Assembly: GCF_001642475.1 (NCBI RefSeq)
Contig: NW_019173988.1
Coordinates: 1-64,000, forward strand
Direction of reading: 5' to 3'
From: Fonsecaea monophora
Taxonomy: Eukaryota > Ascomycota > Eurotiomycetes > Chaetothyriales > Herpotrichiellaceae
DNA length: 64,000 bases
Part shown: in pieces, positions 1 through 11,269 of the stretch
Layout of the letters: each line of letters begins with the position of its first letter
Position numbering within the stretch: the stretch's first letter is position 1
Program-made: the position numbers and the translations under genes
The notes under the pieces: model-generated
What the model was told of the DNA's origin: nothing
The model's database searches: none
The model's input: only the letters and a program-made list of their open reading frames with translations

Positions 1-712
1 TGTGAACATATGTCATTCTTATTATGTCTTAGTCCGGTTGGTTTCTATTCATAAGACACTCATGTACAATAGGTTTTCGCTCTGTTAGTTATGTCACTGA
101 TCTTTTGTTATGGTGTGACACTACTGCTGTCCCGTTGTTGTTGTTTTTTTTGTTTTTAAAAAAAAAAAAAAAATACCCCGTTGGGTTTTCCTTGAGGAGA
201 AGGAAGAGGGGAGGCCATGCATGTATCGATAAAAGACTAGGTTCACATCTTGGTTTTTAAAAGGAAAAGGGAAAGGAAAAGGAAATGGGGAGTCGCAATA
301 CAAGGGCAAGGACGAGGATAGGGATATCACAGGACATCGACATCACTGGGCGAACCAAGTACAGGAGATGTGATCGGGATGACATTTTTGTCTCTCCTCT
401 CCACAAGAGAAGCACTCAAAAGGATCGAAATTTCAGCATCTATTCAGCAAAAGGGGGAAAGGGGTGTTGGGGTCTAGAACAGGGATTAGATAGAAACTAC
501 GACAATAAGGAAAGATAATGTAGAAACCATAGGAGGCCCTAGCCACGATGTCGTAGAAAAGAGGGGAATGAGAAACATCATGTAAGAGACGAGATGTCTG
601 TCTGTTCCATTAATTTTCATTTTTCTGGACTCAATACACTGACGGCCAGTACACTCGGTACTCGGTTATTTTCTCCCACATTGATACCCATAATAGCATA
701 ACACCTCAGCGT
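1..712. other. Intergenic, downstream of ferrochelatase
   Basis: No gene recognised. The stretch holds a 15-base A run near 159-173 and a purine-rich AAAGGG/AAAGG tract near 258-290. The open frames here are short, low in complexity and match no family I know. It probably contains the 3' UTR and terminator of the leftward ferrochelatase gene. Confidence 0.6.
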
Positions 713-2002
713 TTATCGTACAGTCGGCAGAATCCTCGCGTGTTGACCGGCAAAGAACTTTTTCTGCTCCAGACATCGCTCGCTCGTGCAGCCTTGACAC
801 CTCAGCCCCATCTGCCTGGAACAGCTCTCGCCACTCAACAAGTGTTTGTGCGCGATGTCGGCCAGGGCCTGGATGAAGACCGGGTTGCCGTTGAGGCTCT
901 CTGCGCGCTTGACGCCCGGGTGGCCCTTGGCGTCCTCGTGCATGACTTCCTTGTCGATCTCGTACAGCGTTTCGATGTGGTCGCTCGTAAAGGCGATGGG
1001 CACCAGGACGATGTCTGTTTGTCCTCGCTTCATGTATTCCTTGACGGTGTCGCTCGTCTGGGCGCCTAACCAGGCAGAAGGCCCGACTTGGGATTGCCAG
1101 CAGAGCCTGTACGGGTGCGAGTGGCCGAGTCGGTTCATGACCGCGTGCACTGTTGCCGCAACCTCGGCCGGGTAAGGGTCGCCTCTGTTGACCACGCTCA
1201 TGGGGAGGCTGTGGGCGGAAAACAATATCACCACGTCTTTCCGGCGTTCTTCGGGGTATTCGGCCAATTTGGCCTCGATGTTTTGCGCAAATGCCTCGAC
1301 TAATCCTGGGTGCGTGGGCCAGCGGTCGATGACGCTCCATGTTATTGCTCCCTCTGGATTAACCTCCCCCGTTGCTCGCTTGCCCTCAAGTCGGTTGCGC
1401 CATTTCCAAAGCTCGTTCAACGAGCTTCCCGTGGTGGAGCAGCTGTATTGAGGATACTGTGTGAATGCTACCGCTCGACCACCTTTTCCGCCACCGAATC
1501 CATCACTCAAAAGTTGTTCATACATGTGCTCCGTCAAGGGGTTTGCATAGCGAAATGCCACGTATGGCTTATGTGGTGCTGTTTCTGGCGACAACTCGTC
1601 TAATATCTTACACATTTCGGCACATTGGTGCTCGGACCATTTTCTTATGGGTGAACCCCCGCCTATAGCTGCGTACTGTTGTTGGATCTTCGGGGTGCGT
1701 CGGCGAGAGATGAGAGGCCCAAGGTAGGGTTGTAAGGGCCCAAGGGGAATGAGGTCTCGGTCGGCGAAGAGACGAGAGAGGAAGTCGCCCACTTCGGAGG
1801 TGTGCGAAGGACCGCCCATGTTCATAAAGACCATTGCTGTTGGTCCTTTGGAACCGGTGGCATCCTGCGTTACAGGAGGGACGGCCGTTGCCATCGAGGC
1901 TCTCGGTGGGATCGATAGGCCATTCTTGACAGAAGAGGTCACTGTCGGGCGCTTCGTCGCCAGTCGGCGGGTGAGGTGGCCGGTAGAGGTACGTAACGAC
2001 AT
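713..2002 (-). CDS. HEM15: Ferrochelatase (protoheme ferro-lyase), mitochondrial
   Basis: This enzyme inserts Fe2+ into protoporphyrin IX, the last step of heme synthesis, at the matrix face of the inner mitochondrial membrane. It is one exon of 429 residues, the usual length. The first ~50 residues are rich in Arg, Ser and Thr and low in acidic residues, as in a mitochondrial presequence. Family signatures are clear: NMGGPS (~61-66), QYSCSTTGSS (~185-194), FSAHSLP with the catalytic His at ~264, and TSDHIETLYEID with the conserved Glu at ~344. The C-terminus has Cys402, Cys405 and Cys410, and Cys188 lies in QYSCSTTG. This is the four-cysteine [2Fe-2S] pattern of the human and fission-yeast enzymes, absent from budding yeast. 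It shares a 439-bp divergent promoter region with Ku70. Identification is secure. Confidence 0.96.
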   Translation of the reverse strand: MSLRTSTGHLTRRLATKRPTVTSSVKNGLSIPPRASMATAVPPVTQDATGSKGPTAMVFMNMGGPSHTSEVGDFLSRLFADRDLIPLGPLQPYLGPLISRRRTPKIQQQYAAIGGGSPIRKWSEHQCAEMCKILDELSPETAPHKPYVAFRYANPLTEHMYEQLLSDGFGGGKGGRAVAFTQYPQYSCSTTGSSLNELWKWRNRLEGKRATGEVNPEGAITWSVIDRWPTHPGLVEAFAQNIEAKLAEYPEERRKDVVILFSAHSLPMSVVNRGDPYPAEVAATVHAVMNRLGHSHPYRLCWQSQVGPSAWLGAQTSDTVKEYMKRGQTDIVLVPIAFTSDHIETLYEIDKEVMHEDAKGHPGVKRAESLNGNPVFIQALADIAHKHLLSGESCSRQMGLRCQGCTSERCLEQKKFFAGQHARILPTVR

Positions 2003-2441
2003 TTTGCGTTCGGCGACAATGGACTGGTGGTTACCGAGCCATGAGAGGAGTCTGAAGGAGAAGACTACTGCTGGGGAGCTGTTGGTGTAAATGGAGTAAT
2101 AGTGTCAGTTGCAGGGAGCTGTCCCTTTGGAATCTAACCGATGAACTTTTTTCGCCGCCGACAAGAACCAAAGGTCTAGGAAGTTCGATGATGATGATGA
2201 TGACAATGGACGAATCAAGTGGCCGCCAAATCGCCGCCTCCATCTTCTCTCCGTGTCTCTCAGAGTCTCGACCGCAGCTGCGGAATTGCGCCCGTCCACG
2301 TGAAAACGCGTGGTTCAGCCTTGAGCGCGACCTTCTTGCTGCCTTGCCTTGCCGTGTTGCCGTGTTGGCATTACATCAAACTCCTCCTCCTCCACACGAC
2401 ACCTTCGCCTACGTCCTTCCCTGTCTCAATGAGCGCGCAGT
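2003..2441. promoter_or_regulatory. Divergent promoter region HEM15 / KU70
   Basis: These 439 bp separate two start codons that point away from each other, so they should hold both promoters. A CACGTG palindrome (2297-2302) and an ACGCGT box (2306-2311) lie three bases apart, about 130 bp before the Ku70 start. ACGCGT is the MCB element of G1/S and DNA-repair genes in yeasts; using it here is inference. A (GAT)n microsatellite lies near 2186-2203. A four-codon upstream ORF starts at about 2429. Confidence 0.5.
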
Positions 2442-4559
2442 ATGGGTGACAATTTGGCTTACCGACCAAAGGGTGATTCGGACGAGGCTGGTAGGAATGA
2501 CGACCCTGATGAGGAGGAAGAGGAGGTCGATGAAACTGGCTATAAGACCGTCCGAGATGCGGTTCTGTTTGCCGTCGAGGTCAACAGGTCCATGCTCAAG
2601 GTGCCGCAATCATCATCTGCCTCGAAGCGTTCCGACAACTCTTCACCCCTGTTGGCCGCACTGAAATGTGCATACCATCTCATGCAGCAGCGAATCATCT
2701 CGACGCCCAAGGATCTCATGGGTATCTTGCTCTTTGGAACGGAAGCCTCCAAGTTCTACGACGAGGACGAAGATTCCAAGGGTGGCTGGTCTTTTCCTCA
2801 CTGCTACCTTCTCACAGATCTGGATGTGCCCGAAGCAGACGATGTCAAGGCTCTCAAAGAGTTGGTTGAAGCAGAGTCTCCAGAGTCGGCCGAGATCTTC
2901 AGGCCGGCAAAGGAGCCTGTCTCTATGCACAACGTTCTCTTCTGTGCGAACCAGATCTTTCAGCAGAAAGCTGCCAACTTCACCTCGCGCCGGTTGTTCA
3001 TCGTCACGGATAATGACGACCCTCATTCGTCCAACAAGGAGTCGCGGTCTCAGGCTACGGTGAGAGCGAAAGATCTGTACGACTTGGGTGTTACAATTGA
3101 ATTGTTTCCGATTTCAACCTCGGACCATACTTTTGACACGAAACTCTTCTGGGACGACATCGTTTACCGGTCATCGCCTTCGGATCCTGATGCGATCGTT
3201 CACAACCCACCCTCCATTGTGGATGCTGACGGGTCGAAGTTGGTGAGCGGCGCCGGCGACGGCATCTCCTTGTTGCAATCCTTACTATCCACCATAGCCT
3301 CCAAAGTTGCACCGAAGCGTGCACTGTTCTCTTCTGTCCCGCTTGAATTGGCCCCAGACTTCAAGATATCTGTCAAGGGGTATCTGCTCTACAAACATCA
3401 AAAGCCGGCTCGCAGTAGTTACATCTACCTTGGATCCGAAAGACCCCAGATTGTCACTGGTTTTACAGAGCAAGTCGCAGACGCCGAGGAGGACCGCCGA
3501 TTGGTAGAGAAGGCCGAAATTCGCAAAGCGTACACCTTTGGAGGAGAAAAAATCACGTTTTCTGACGAAGAAGTCAAGAAACTGCGCAACTTTGGACCGC
3601 CTGTCATTCGAGTGATTGGATTCAAGCCAATGTCCAGGTTACCCATGTGGGCGAACATGAAAAATTCCACCTTCTTGTATCCATCAGAAGAGGATGTTGT
3701 GGGCAGCACACGTGTCTACAGCGCACTGCATCGCAAACTGGCCAGAGATCAACTGTTTGGTCTGACATGGTTCGTTCCGAGAAAGAATGCTGCTCCGGTG
3801 ATGGCTGCTCTGGTTCCAACACTCAGTGCTGAGGGCAGCGACGAGAAGCCCAATGCTGCTGGTGTATCGGCCACTGGCGCACCACAGGGCTTACATCTGA
3901 TTCCTCTGCCGTTTGCGGACGATATCCGACAGAATCCGCCAAGTACTCATGAGACTCCTTTGCGTGCACCAGATGAGCTCGTTGACGCAATGAGGCCTAT
4001 CGTCCGTGAGTGAAATAACCCTATTGAGACGTAGATCACTTCCGCAACAATGCTAACCAAGTGATCAGAGCAGTTAAATCTTCCAAAGGGCATCTATGAC
4101 CCTTCAAAGTATCCCAACCCTAGCCTACAGTGGCATTATAGGATCCTCCAAGCGCTAGCTCTCGACGATGAGATCCCCGAAAAGCCCGAAGACAAGACGA
4201 TACCGAAATTCCGGCAGATAGACAAACGTGTAGGAAGCGAGACCATAGAATGGGGCAAAATGTTGGAGAAGGCCTACAAGCAGTATCTAGCGGAAAATCC
4301 AGACACGGTACCTACGGGATCCAAGAGAGGCACCGCGAATGGAGCAGCTGCTTCGTCAAGCGCAGCAAGCAAGAAAGTCAAGACAGAGGCGGGGAATGGC
4401 ACGAACGAAGAGGAGATCCGGAAACTTTGGCAGAAAGGGCAACTGGCGAAACTGACAGTTGCAGAGCTGAAAGATTTTTGTGCAACGAAGAAGATTCCCA
4501 CTGGTGGAAAGAAGGCTGACATCGTCGAGAGAATTGAGGAATGGCTGGAAAGCAAGTGA
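2442..4559 (+). CDS. KU70: Ku70, ATP-dependent DNA helicase II subunit 1 (NHEJ)
   Basis: Ku70 pairs with Ku80 to form a ring that binds broken DNA ends, starts non-homologous end joining and helps maintain telomeres. I join 2442-4005 to 4069-4559. The intron runs GTGAGT...ATCAG with a GCTAAC branch site and keeps the frame, giving 684 residues. Order: an acidic N-terminus (~1-30); a Ku N-terminal von Willebrand-A-like domain starting DAVLFAVEVNRS; the beta-barrel DNA-ring core in the middle (LELAPDFKISVKGYLLY); the Ku70 C-terminal arm, crossing the splice junction (LNLPKGIYDPSKYPNPSLQ); a Lys/Ser linker; and a SAP DNA-binding domain in the last ~47 residues (LTVAELKDFCATKKIPTGGKK). The start at 2442 is the first ATG in this frame. 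Confidence 0.96.
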
Positions 4560-5232
4560 TCGTCATACAGAAGGGCTGTTCGAGGCATTGGTAGGGTGTG
4601 TGCGGCCCGGAGAAACGATGTGATGACCCCAATCCAAATGTATTGTAGCTGATCCTGTGATATTATCAAAATGGATAAGACTTCGTGTGGTTAATGTGTG
4701 GTCAATCATTGCAGTCCCAATCACAACCTCAAAAAAGGGAGACTGGCACTGCACCCAAGATCGACTACAGTTGTATTGATCTCCATTCCAATAGACGATT
4801 TCCGTACATCATGGATCACCGCTTGGAAGTAGTAACCTCGTAGGAATGCTTTTTGAAGGAACGTTGATATTTTGCGTTGTTCATGAAGAAGAGAAAGGGA
4901 GAAGAAGAAGGCGAAACACGTTCGAAGCGATATTACAAGTAAAATTCTGTGCCAAGACCTATACCGGAAATGGTTAGAACAGATTTCGATATTTCGGTAT
5001 AGTTGCCTGTAACGGCGTCACTTGGGCCACTAGGGCGAATGCAGGAAATGACGTTGGGGATGCGAAACTGCGGCATCCACCTCGACCGTCCGTTGCCAAC
5101 CCAGCGCATGTGCTTCTGGTCCACTCCTTTGTGATTCCTTTCAGACGGCGGCAAACCCATTGAGTGAACCATTTGCCCATGGCGTCCGACGTTCTGCTAC
5201 CTTTTGTATCTCTCTGATCTTCGGTGAGCGCA
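4560..5232. other. Intergenic, KU70 to lipase
   Basis: This stretch holds the 3' end of KU70 and the promoter of the lipase gene, both on the plus strand. No further gene is recognised. A purine-rich GAAGAAGAGAAAGGGAGAAGAAG tract lies near 4885-4910. Confidence 0.5.
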
Positions 5233-7543
5233 ATGGCACGGGTACCATTCATTGGCCGGCTCTTTTGGTGTGTTTCCCCCGTTCTCTGTCTCTTTATCGA
5301 GTCTCCCCGTGACTGACGACTGTTTGATCAGGAGGGAATACCTGGCCCTGTTCGGATCCCTGATACTTGTGGCCCTTGAGGTTCTCGTTCGAATCATAAC
5401 ACTGGGCCTGCCCCAACCCATCATCCGATTCTGCTACAACGCCTCCAAGAACGTATTCAACCGACTGTCGTCGCAAAAGTCCCGTCAAGCCCGGTCCCAA
5501 CGAAAGCATACATACAGTTCGATCGCGACCTGCTCGGATTTCACCGAGCTCTGCGCCTTCTTTGGATACTATGCCGAGGAACATGTCGTCCAGACCGGGG
5601 ATGGATATTTGCTGGGGGTCCATAGACTCCCTTTTCGCAAAGGCGAGGAGCATAGCGGGATACAGGTCAATGCAGGAGCCGACTCGATCAGGAAACCCGT
5701 GGTGTACCTTCATCACGGCCTCCTCATGAATAGTGAGGTTTGGGTTTGCCTCACCGAAGAGGAGCGATGTCTTCCATTCACGCTGGTGCAGCAAGGATAC
5801 GACGTCTGGCTGGGTAACAATCGAGGCAACAAATACAGCAAGAAATCCACGAAACACTCGCCTATATCCGCACGGTTTTGGAACTTCTCCATGGATGAAT
5901 TTGCCTTTCACGATATCCCCAATACAATTGACTACATTCTCAACACGACTTCACAGCCCTCGCTCTCCTATATCGGTTTCAGTCAAGGCACCGCACAGGC
6001 GTTTGCTACGCTATCCATCCATCCACAGCTGAATGAAAAAGTCAATCTCTTCATCGCCTTGGCGCCGGCCATGTCTCCTGCTGGTCTCAGCAACGGTATC
6101 GTGGATGCACTGGTTAAGACCAACCCTCATCTCCTGTTCCTTGCGTTTGGCCGCAAGTCAATCCTGTCTTCCGCCACCATGTGGCAATCGATTCTCTACC
6201 CACCAATCTTCGTCCGCCTCATTGACATGTCTCTCACCTTCCTCTTCGCTTGGTACGGCCGCAACATCAGCGTGCAGCAAAAACTCGCTGCATACCCTCA
6301 CCTCTACAGTTTCACGAGCACAAAATCTGTCGTACATTGGTTCCAAATTATCCGTAACAAATCGTTCCAGATGTATGATGACGACAGCTCCAACAGGTTT
6401 AGCATTGGCGCCAGCAACCGATATTACAAAGTTGCCAAGTTCCCTACGAGAAACATAAAGACGCCCATTGTTCTGGTCTACGGGGGAAGTGACTCCCTGG
6501 TCGATATCCGTGTTATGCTTAGGGAACTCCCTCGTCACACCATTGCGACCGAGATTCCTCATTTCGAACACCTCGATTTCCTCTGGGCGCAGGAAGTGCA
6601 TACACTGGTCTTCCCACATGTCCTAGAAGCGCTCAGCTACTACGCTCGAGATGGCACAACAAATGGCATCCCAAAAGCTCTGGCTCTTTCCATGAATGAC
6701 ACGGCACAACTCCACCGCCGGCAGAACAGTAATAGCAGTGCCGTGAACTGGTCCGAAGATGACTCTGCTGGCGGATATTCAGACTTTGACGGCGCGATTG
6801 ATTCACCTCGCACCCCGCGGGTAAAGAGTTATGCTCAGCAGCAGAGAGAGAGGCAGTATCTGCACCAATCGCCGGGCCAAAATCATTCGCCTTCTCATTC
6901 CCCTTTGCAATATCAATACCAATATGCCGCCCCTACTCCGAACAGACCCGTACCTGGAAGCTCGATGACGTGGATGGAAAGCTACTACAAATATCCCAAA
7001 AAGGAAACGCAGGGAATGACCGAAGGCACCGGGACGAGTAGTGGGCTTAGGAATCACACTGAACTGGACGCAAATCCACAACCGACACAGCAAGAGACTG
7101 AAAGTCAACAGAGGCAGCAAGAACAGCGACGAGTGTACGATCAGAGTCCCATGGGTACGCCACAACACGAACAGGATGACGCTTCCCCAGAGCCCGGCTT
7201 TGGGGGACGAGCAGTGTTTTCGACTTCTCGGGCACTACCTCTTGACAGCGACTCGACCAGTCCTGTTTCCACAATCCGTAATCGGAACAGCGGGTTTACC
7301 GGCCGTCCTGCTACCCCGGGGCAACAAGGTCCTCTAAACGTCGACGGAGACAGCGCGCCAGGAAGCGCCAGCGCGGGTAGCAGCGGAAATGAAAACCGGC
7401 AACGTTCGACCTCAGCCGCTGGAAGCGCTTCGAATACCAGCGGGCGCACGACGCCAGTAAGTAGAGGCACACCACCCAGTTTTACAGCAAAGGGCATTCG
7501 TGTAGGGAGTTCGAGGCCGAGCGTGGGTGCCGCCATGCCCTGA
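5233..7543 (+). CDS. Membrane-anchored alpha/beta-hydrolase lipase (steryl ester hydrolase type)
   Basis: It resembles the acid-lipase/steryl-ester-hydrolase family (yeast Tgl1, Yeh1, Yeh2), which releases sterols from stored esters at lipid droplets or membranes. I join 5233-5267 to 5332-7543 (748 residues). The first exon gives MARVPFIGRLFW and runs into REYLALFGS across a GTGTGT...ATCAG intron with a CTGAC branch site. A hydrophobic helix follows (~14-40, LALFGSLILVALEVLVRII), probably the membrane anchor. The catalytic domain has the lid and oxyanion region HHGLLMNSEVW, the nucleophile elbow GFSQG (Ser229), a likely acid in GGSDSLVD and a His in HFEHLDFLW. The last ~270 residues are low in complexity and rich in Gln, Ser, Gly and Pro, probably disordered. 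This makes the protein longer than Tgl1. The natural substrate is not shown by the sequence. Confidence 0.88.
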
Positions 7544-8415
7544 TGTATGTTTCGAAGGGAAAGCGAGGGATGTGCGAAAGGGCCGAGTCGAGATCCAGGC
7601 GGCTCTCTTGCCCAAAAAGGGGAAATCTTATAGAAGCACGAAAAAGCCAACACAAACACGCGCCAGCTAAAATATAATTATACTTTCCAGACAAAATGAA
7701 CGACAACTCGCTCGCCCGTGTGTTTGTAGGTATCGTCGGGACGCTCCGGTAATGTAATGCACTATATCAGTACCGATAAATGTAGATAAGGTACCTAGGT
7801 GATTTGTACCTGGCACACTGCGAAGAATACCGAGTACGAATGTATGTGTTATCAGTCTATCTAGTCTATAGACGATTCTACTCATAGATATAGATTCTTC
7901 TAGGGCACCCTTGTTGGGGGGGTCACCCTGTCACCCGGTAACCCGGTCCGCTGATAATGCAAAATAGCAGAACACGCGCCGTTCATGGGCGCAAAACCCC
8001 TTTCGTTCTATCGTTATCCCCATGCAAGTTCTATGTCTGAGACGTCGTAAGGTCGTGTTCGGCCACCTTCGTAAAAGTAGCAAGGACAGAAACGCCAGCA
8101 AAATGCTCAAAGTTGTCGTGAGTAAATCCCAAACACCCCACGCAATGCAATCGCTCGGCCGTGCGTCGCAATATTAAATGCTCGGAAACATCCTCATCCG
8201 AGAGTCGTCCTCGTTCATGCCGTTTTCATCCTGTCAAACACGCAGTGGGCGTGACGTGACTTGATCAGGGCGCCCTTTCCACAAGTGTGGACCAAGGTAT
8301 ATGTATATATAATACAAGGGCTGAAATCATTAATAGTCGTACTTCTGTCTGTGGCTGCTCGGCTCTGTCAGATCAATCCACAGACATATCTTGTCGCTCA
8401 GAGAGAAATATCGTC
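7544..8415. other. Convergent intergenic region, lipase / yapsin
   Basis: Both flanking genes end here, so it should hold two 3' UTRs and terminators. No gene recognised. A G-run followed by repeated CACCC/CCCGG blocks lies near 7914-7950, and a GTACCTAGGT palindrome-like word near 7791-7800. Confidence 0.5.
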
Positions 8416-9882
8416 TCATACGACAAGTGCGGCAACGGCCACAACAGCAGCCACCATGGCAGCCATCGGTCGTGCGCTGCCCTTGTCCAGGGAGCCGGAG
8501 TTGGTATCGCCCAACGGGGTGCTGGAAGTAGCAGTACCAAGCCTGGCTCCCCCCGTGCCGGCAGACACGTCAGTGACGGGACTTGAAACCGGTGTCGCAT
8601 TGGGAACTGCTTTCTCGCCCGTCGTGATCTCCTGGATGTTGTCGCCTGTGGAATTGAAGACGGTCTGCGCGATGGAGATCTCATTGTTGGCCAGGTCGTA
8701 GACCACGTAGGCACTCCTCAAGAAGGTATCCCCAAGGACGGCCAACGAGTTTTGAGCTGGGGCAATGCCGAACAAGCAGGCTTCCTCGCCGTTCTCAAAG
8801 GTCAAGGGCTGGCCAAAGTTGTTTGTCCCCGCGTCAAGGAACAACTCGTCGAATGGAACCCGAATGGTTTGGCCGGAGAAGGTGAAGTCGATGGTGGCAG
8901 TAGATGAGGACAGACTGCAGGGAGCATATGCAGCTCCGATGTCGCTTTGATATACAGCCTGGACTTGGTTGTAGATGTCCTGGGTGATGTCATTGGGCAA
9001 GTAGCTAAGAGTGGCGCCCGAGTCGAGGAGGACGGCCGTGGGCAACGATGACGAGGAAGAGAGGTCACTGCCAGAGCTTACCAAGCCTGTGAGGGCAATG
9101 GTAAGTTGGGCATAGACGCCGTTGCTGGGGATTATGGGTATGGTGGCGAGTTCTCCTTCGTACTTTTCCGTGTTGACGCCGCCAAAGAGGATCTCGCCTG
9201 TTGAGGCGTCCAGGTCGTTGAGCCAAAGACTGTACGCATTGGAGGCAATGTGGCCCCCTCGGACAAGGGCTTCTGGTAAATTTGGATAGGGGTCCAGTCC
9301 CGCACGTTGAACCTGAACCTCATTTGCCATATAACCAATACCCAGCACACCCTGTTGTGAGGAGGACGTCTCCCCAATGCCAAATTGGAAGTCTGTCAGC
9401 GTAACAGCGCCAAATTGCAAGGTGTCGGCCACGTAGTCACCCGCAGCCCCTGTGCCGTCGACGTAGGAGATGTTGAATTGGTCATTCACGAGCTTGTATG
9501 TCGACGAGGCCGAGGAGTCGTACGTGCCCCCCTCGCAGGGATCTTGGCTAGACCCGCAAAAAGAAGAGCTGGCAACGTTAACCCATAAATCCGAGCTGCC
9601 CGTGTCTATGTGCATGCGTAACGACTGGGCTGGAGTCCCCAGCGTGATATTGGCGTAGTAGAGGGACTGTTCATTGTCCAGAGTCTGCTCGACAGTTCGT
9701 TGCGTTTGTCGTTTCCTTAGGCGAGATCTTTCGTGGGCGAGGATGTCGGGAACATGTCTTCGCTCAATAGGCAGGCCGACTGTTCTAGGCGAACTTGAGG
9801 TGGAGCGGGGAGCGAGGTAGATGGCCGAGACTAGAGGGGCGGCCAATGTAGCGGCAGCCACCACTGCGACAGAGGGTTTCAT
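8416..9882 (-). CDS. Yapsin-like aspartic protease, GPI-anchored
   Basis: This is a pepsin-family (A1) aspartyl endopeptidase, probably at the cell surface, where yapsins process wall and secreted proteins. It is one exon of 488 residues. An N-terminal signal peptide (~1-20, VAVVAAATLAAPLVSA) is followed by a propeptide with basic pairs (RLRKRQ near residue 58) that could be a maturation site. Both catalytic motifs are intact: DTGSSDLWV and DSGATLSYLP. A Cys pair (SSFCGSSQDPCEGG) after the first motif matches the family disulfide loop. The C-terminus has a Ser/Thr-rich stalk, then small residues and a hydrophobic tail (MAAMVAAVVAVAALVV) ending at the stop, which is a typical GPI signal. The closest type is a yapsin/candidapepsin homologue of moulds. 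Confidence 0.93.
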   Translation of the reverse strand: MKPSVAVVAAATLAAPLVSAIYLAPRSTSSSPRTVGLPIERRHVPDILAHERSRLRKRQTQRTVEQTLDNEQSLYYANITLGTPAQSLRMHIDTGSSDLWVNVASSSFCGSSQDPCEGGTYDSSASSTYKLVNDQFNISYVDGTGAAGDYVADTLQFGAVTLTDFQFGIGETSSSQQGVLGIGYMANEVQVQRAGLDPYPNLPEALVRGGHIASNAYSLWLNDLDASTGEILFGGVNTEKYEGELATIPIIPSNGVYAQLTIALTGLVSSGSDLSSSSSLPTAVLLDSGATLSYLPNDITQDIYNQVQAVYQSDIGAAYAPCSLSSSTATIDFTFSGQTIRVPFDELFLDAGTNNFGQPLTFENGEEACLFGIAPAQNSLAVLGDTFLRSAYVVYDLANNEISIAQTVFNSTGDNIQEITTGEKAVPNATPVSSPVTDVSAGTGGARLGTATSSTPLGDTNSGSLDKGSARPMAAMVAAVVAVAALVV

Positions 9883-11269
9883 TCTGGTTTGCTGGTTTCA
9901 CCACCCGTACCAGGAATTATTGTGTTGCTTGAAGGAGAAATCAGACACAGGCCTCCTCGGTTCCTGTCACAATTAAAAGAGTGTCTGTCTATTCCAAGGA
10001 TTCAGTGATAAGTGGTTGGGAAGGGACCAAGACGAGGCGTTTGAGGCGTCGAGGGCTGGTGGCTTAAGCGAGACTGGCCCTAGTAGTTTGTAGGATATGT
10101 ACGGTAGAGAGCCGCTTAACGCAACAAGGGTGATATTGAGGAGCGAGTGACGCAGTCTGCAACAAACAGAAACAATAAGGAACAACAGTGAATGGTTTTA
10201 CAGAAACACAAGAGTCAAAATGCAAAGCAAGAAAGCGGGACGAGGGTAGTAGAAGTAGTAGGACGATACGAAGGCCGCAGTTGAGTGAGCATCGTGGCAT
10301 CATGGCGCAGTTACGTCGGACTGCGGAAAGGCACCTCGAAGCCTGAGAAGGGCGGTTCAACGGTGGATGACGATGGCCAAACGACTGATGTGCGTAGGTC
10401 TCCATTGCGATGTAATACCGTTGCGACCATTTCCACAAGGTTTCCCGTTTCCCATCTGACTTTTGGGGCTCACATGGTGAGTGGGTGGATGAGAGGTTGA
10501 GAGTGTCTACGTATGCCTATTGTCCCGCCCACTGCCGGCCAGTTTTGCCTGTGGAGTTTGCCTGGTCAAAGCAGGTTACGCGGCACCGCCAAGGCTCCGG
10601 CCCATCCTTCACTGGGTGCTTGGGTAACGTCAGTGGCTGCGCACCTGCACACCTTGTCGATCCCACATTGGCTTCCTTTCTATACTGCGAGACTGACATT
10701 CAATATTCGATACTTCCCATTGAGCCTGCTTGAGCCTGCTTGAGCCGCTTCTCTATTCTTACATCGAAACATCTTGATTACCCATGTCTCTCCGAGTGCG
10801 CACACCAATGCACGTAAGGACAATCCGCCCTCTTCCAGTCAGGCTGGTATGACCACTCCAGAGGGGGCTGGTGAGGCTGTAGCGGCCCGTCAGGTTTTTG
10901 CTGCTAAAATTGGGGGACGCCGCCACTGGTTGATGCCACATCAGCCCCCCAGCGGCCGCACCCACGAATACGACTGGGAAGCCTGATCAAATTCTGCCCC
11001 AAGCGATTGGTTCAACGGCCTGGAACGGCCTCCTTCGTGCCTTGCCTCCACCTCAGCCTCCCCAGTTTGCTTATAGCTATACCGACGTGACCGAGTATCC
11101 CTTGCCTATACTGGGTACGGAGAGCGAATTGTGTAATCACGGGTCGCGACTTACTCGAAAACTGTTACGTGTTTATACTAGCAGGAGTTTTTAGCAATAG
11201 TTATTTCGCATTACACGGGGATTACAGGAGCATCAGGGTCTACCGAGGACACGCAATAATATGACGCGC
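9883..11269. other. Intergenic region upstream of yapsin and downstream of the Ypp1-like gene
   Basis: About 1.4 kb without a convincing gene. Open frames up to 124 residues on either strand show no domain, signal peptide or conserved motif. A short direct repeat GAGCCTGCTT (10723-10742) is followed by a degenerate third copy. A TATAATATTG-like or TATA signal was not obvious. The left part should hold the yapsin promoter and 5' UTR. The right part should hold the 3' end of the Ypp1-like gene. Confidence 0.5.

Noticed and set aside
666..1340. 224-codon minus-strand frame overlapping ferrochelatase
   Set aside because: It is an Arg/Pro-rich shadow of the ferrochelatase codons in another frame and has no domain.
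5252..5331. Unspliced N-terminus of the lipase starting at a TTG codon
   Set aside because: It needs a non-ATG start. The ATG at 5233 with a standard intron gives the expected MARVPFIGRL...REYLAL start.
7914..7955. CACCC/TAACCC words that recall telomere repeats
   Set aside because: The unit is irregular and only two TAACCC-like words are present; genes continue on both sides.
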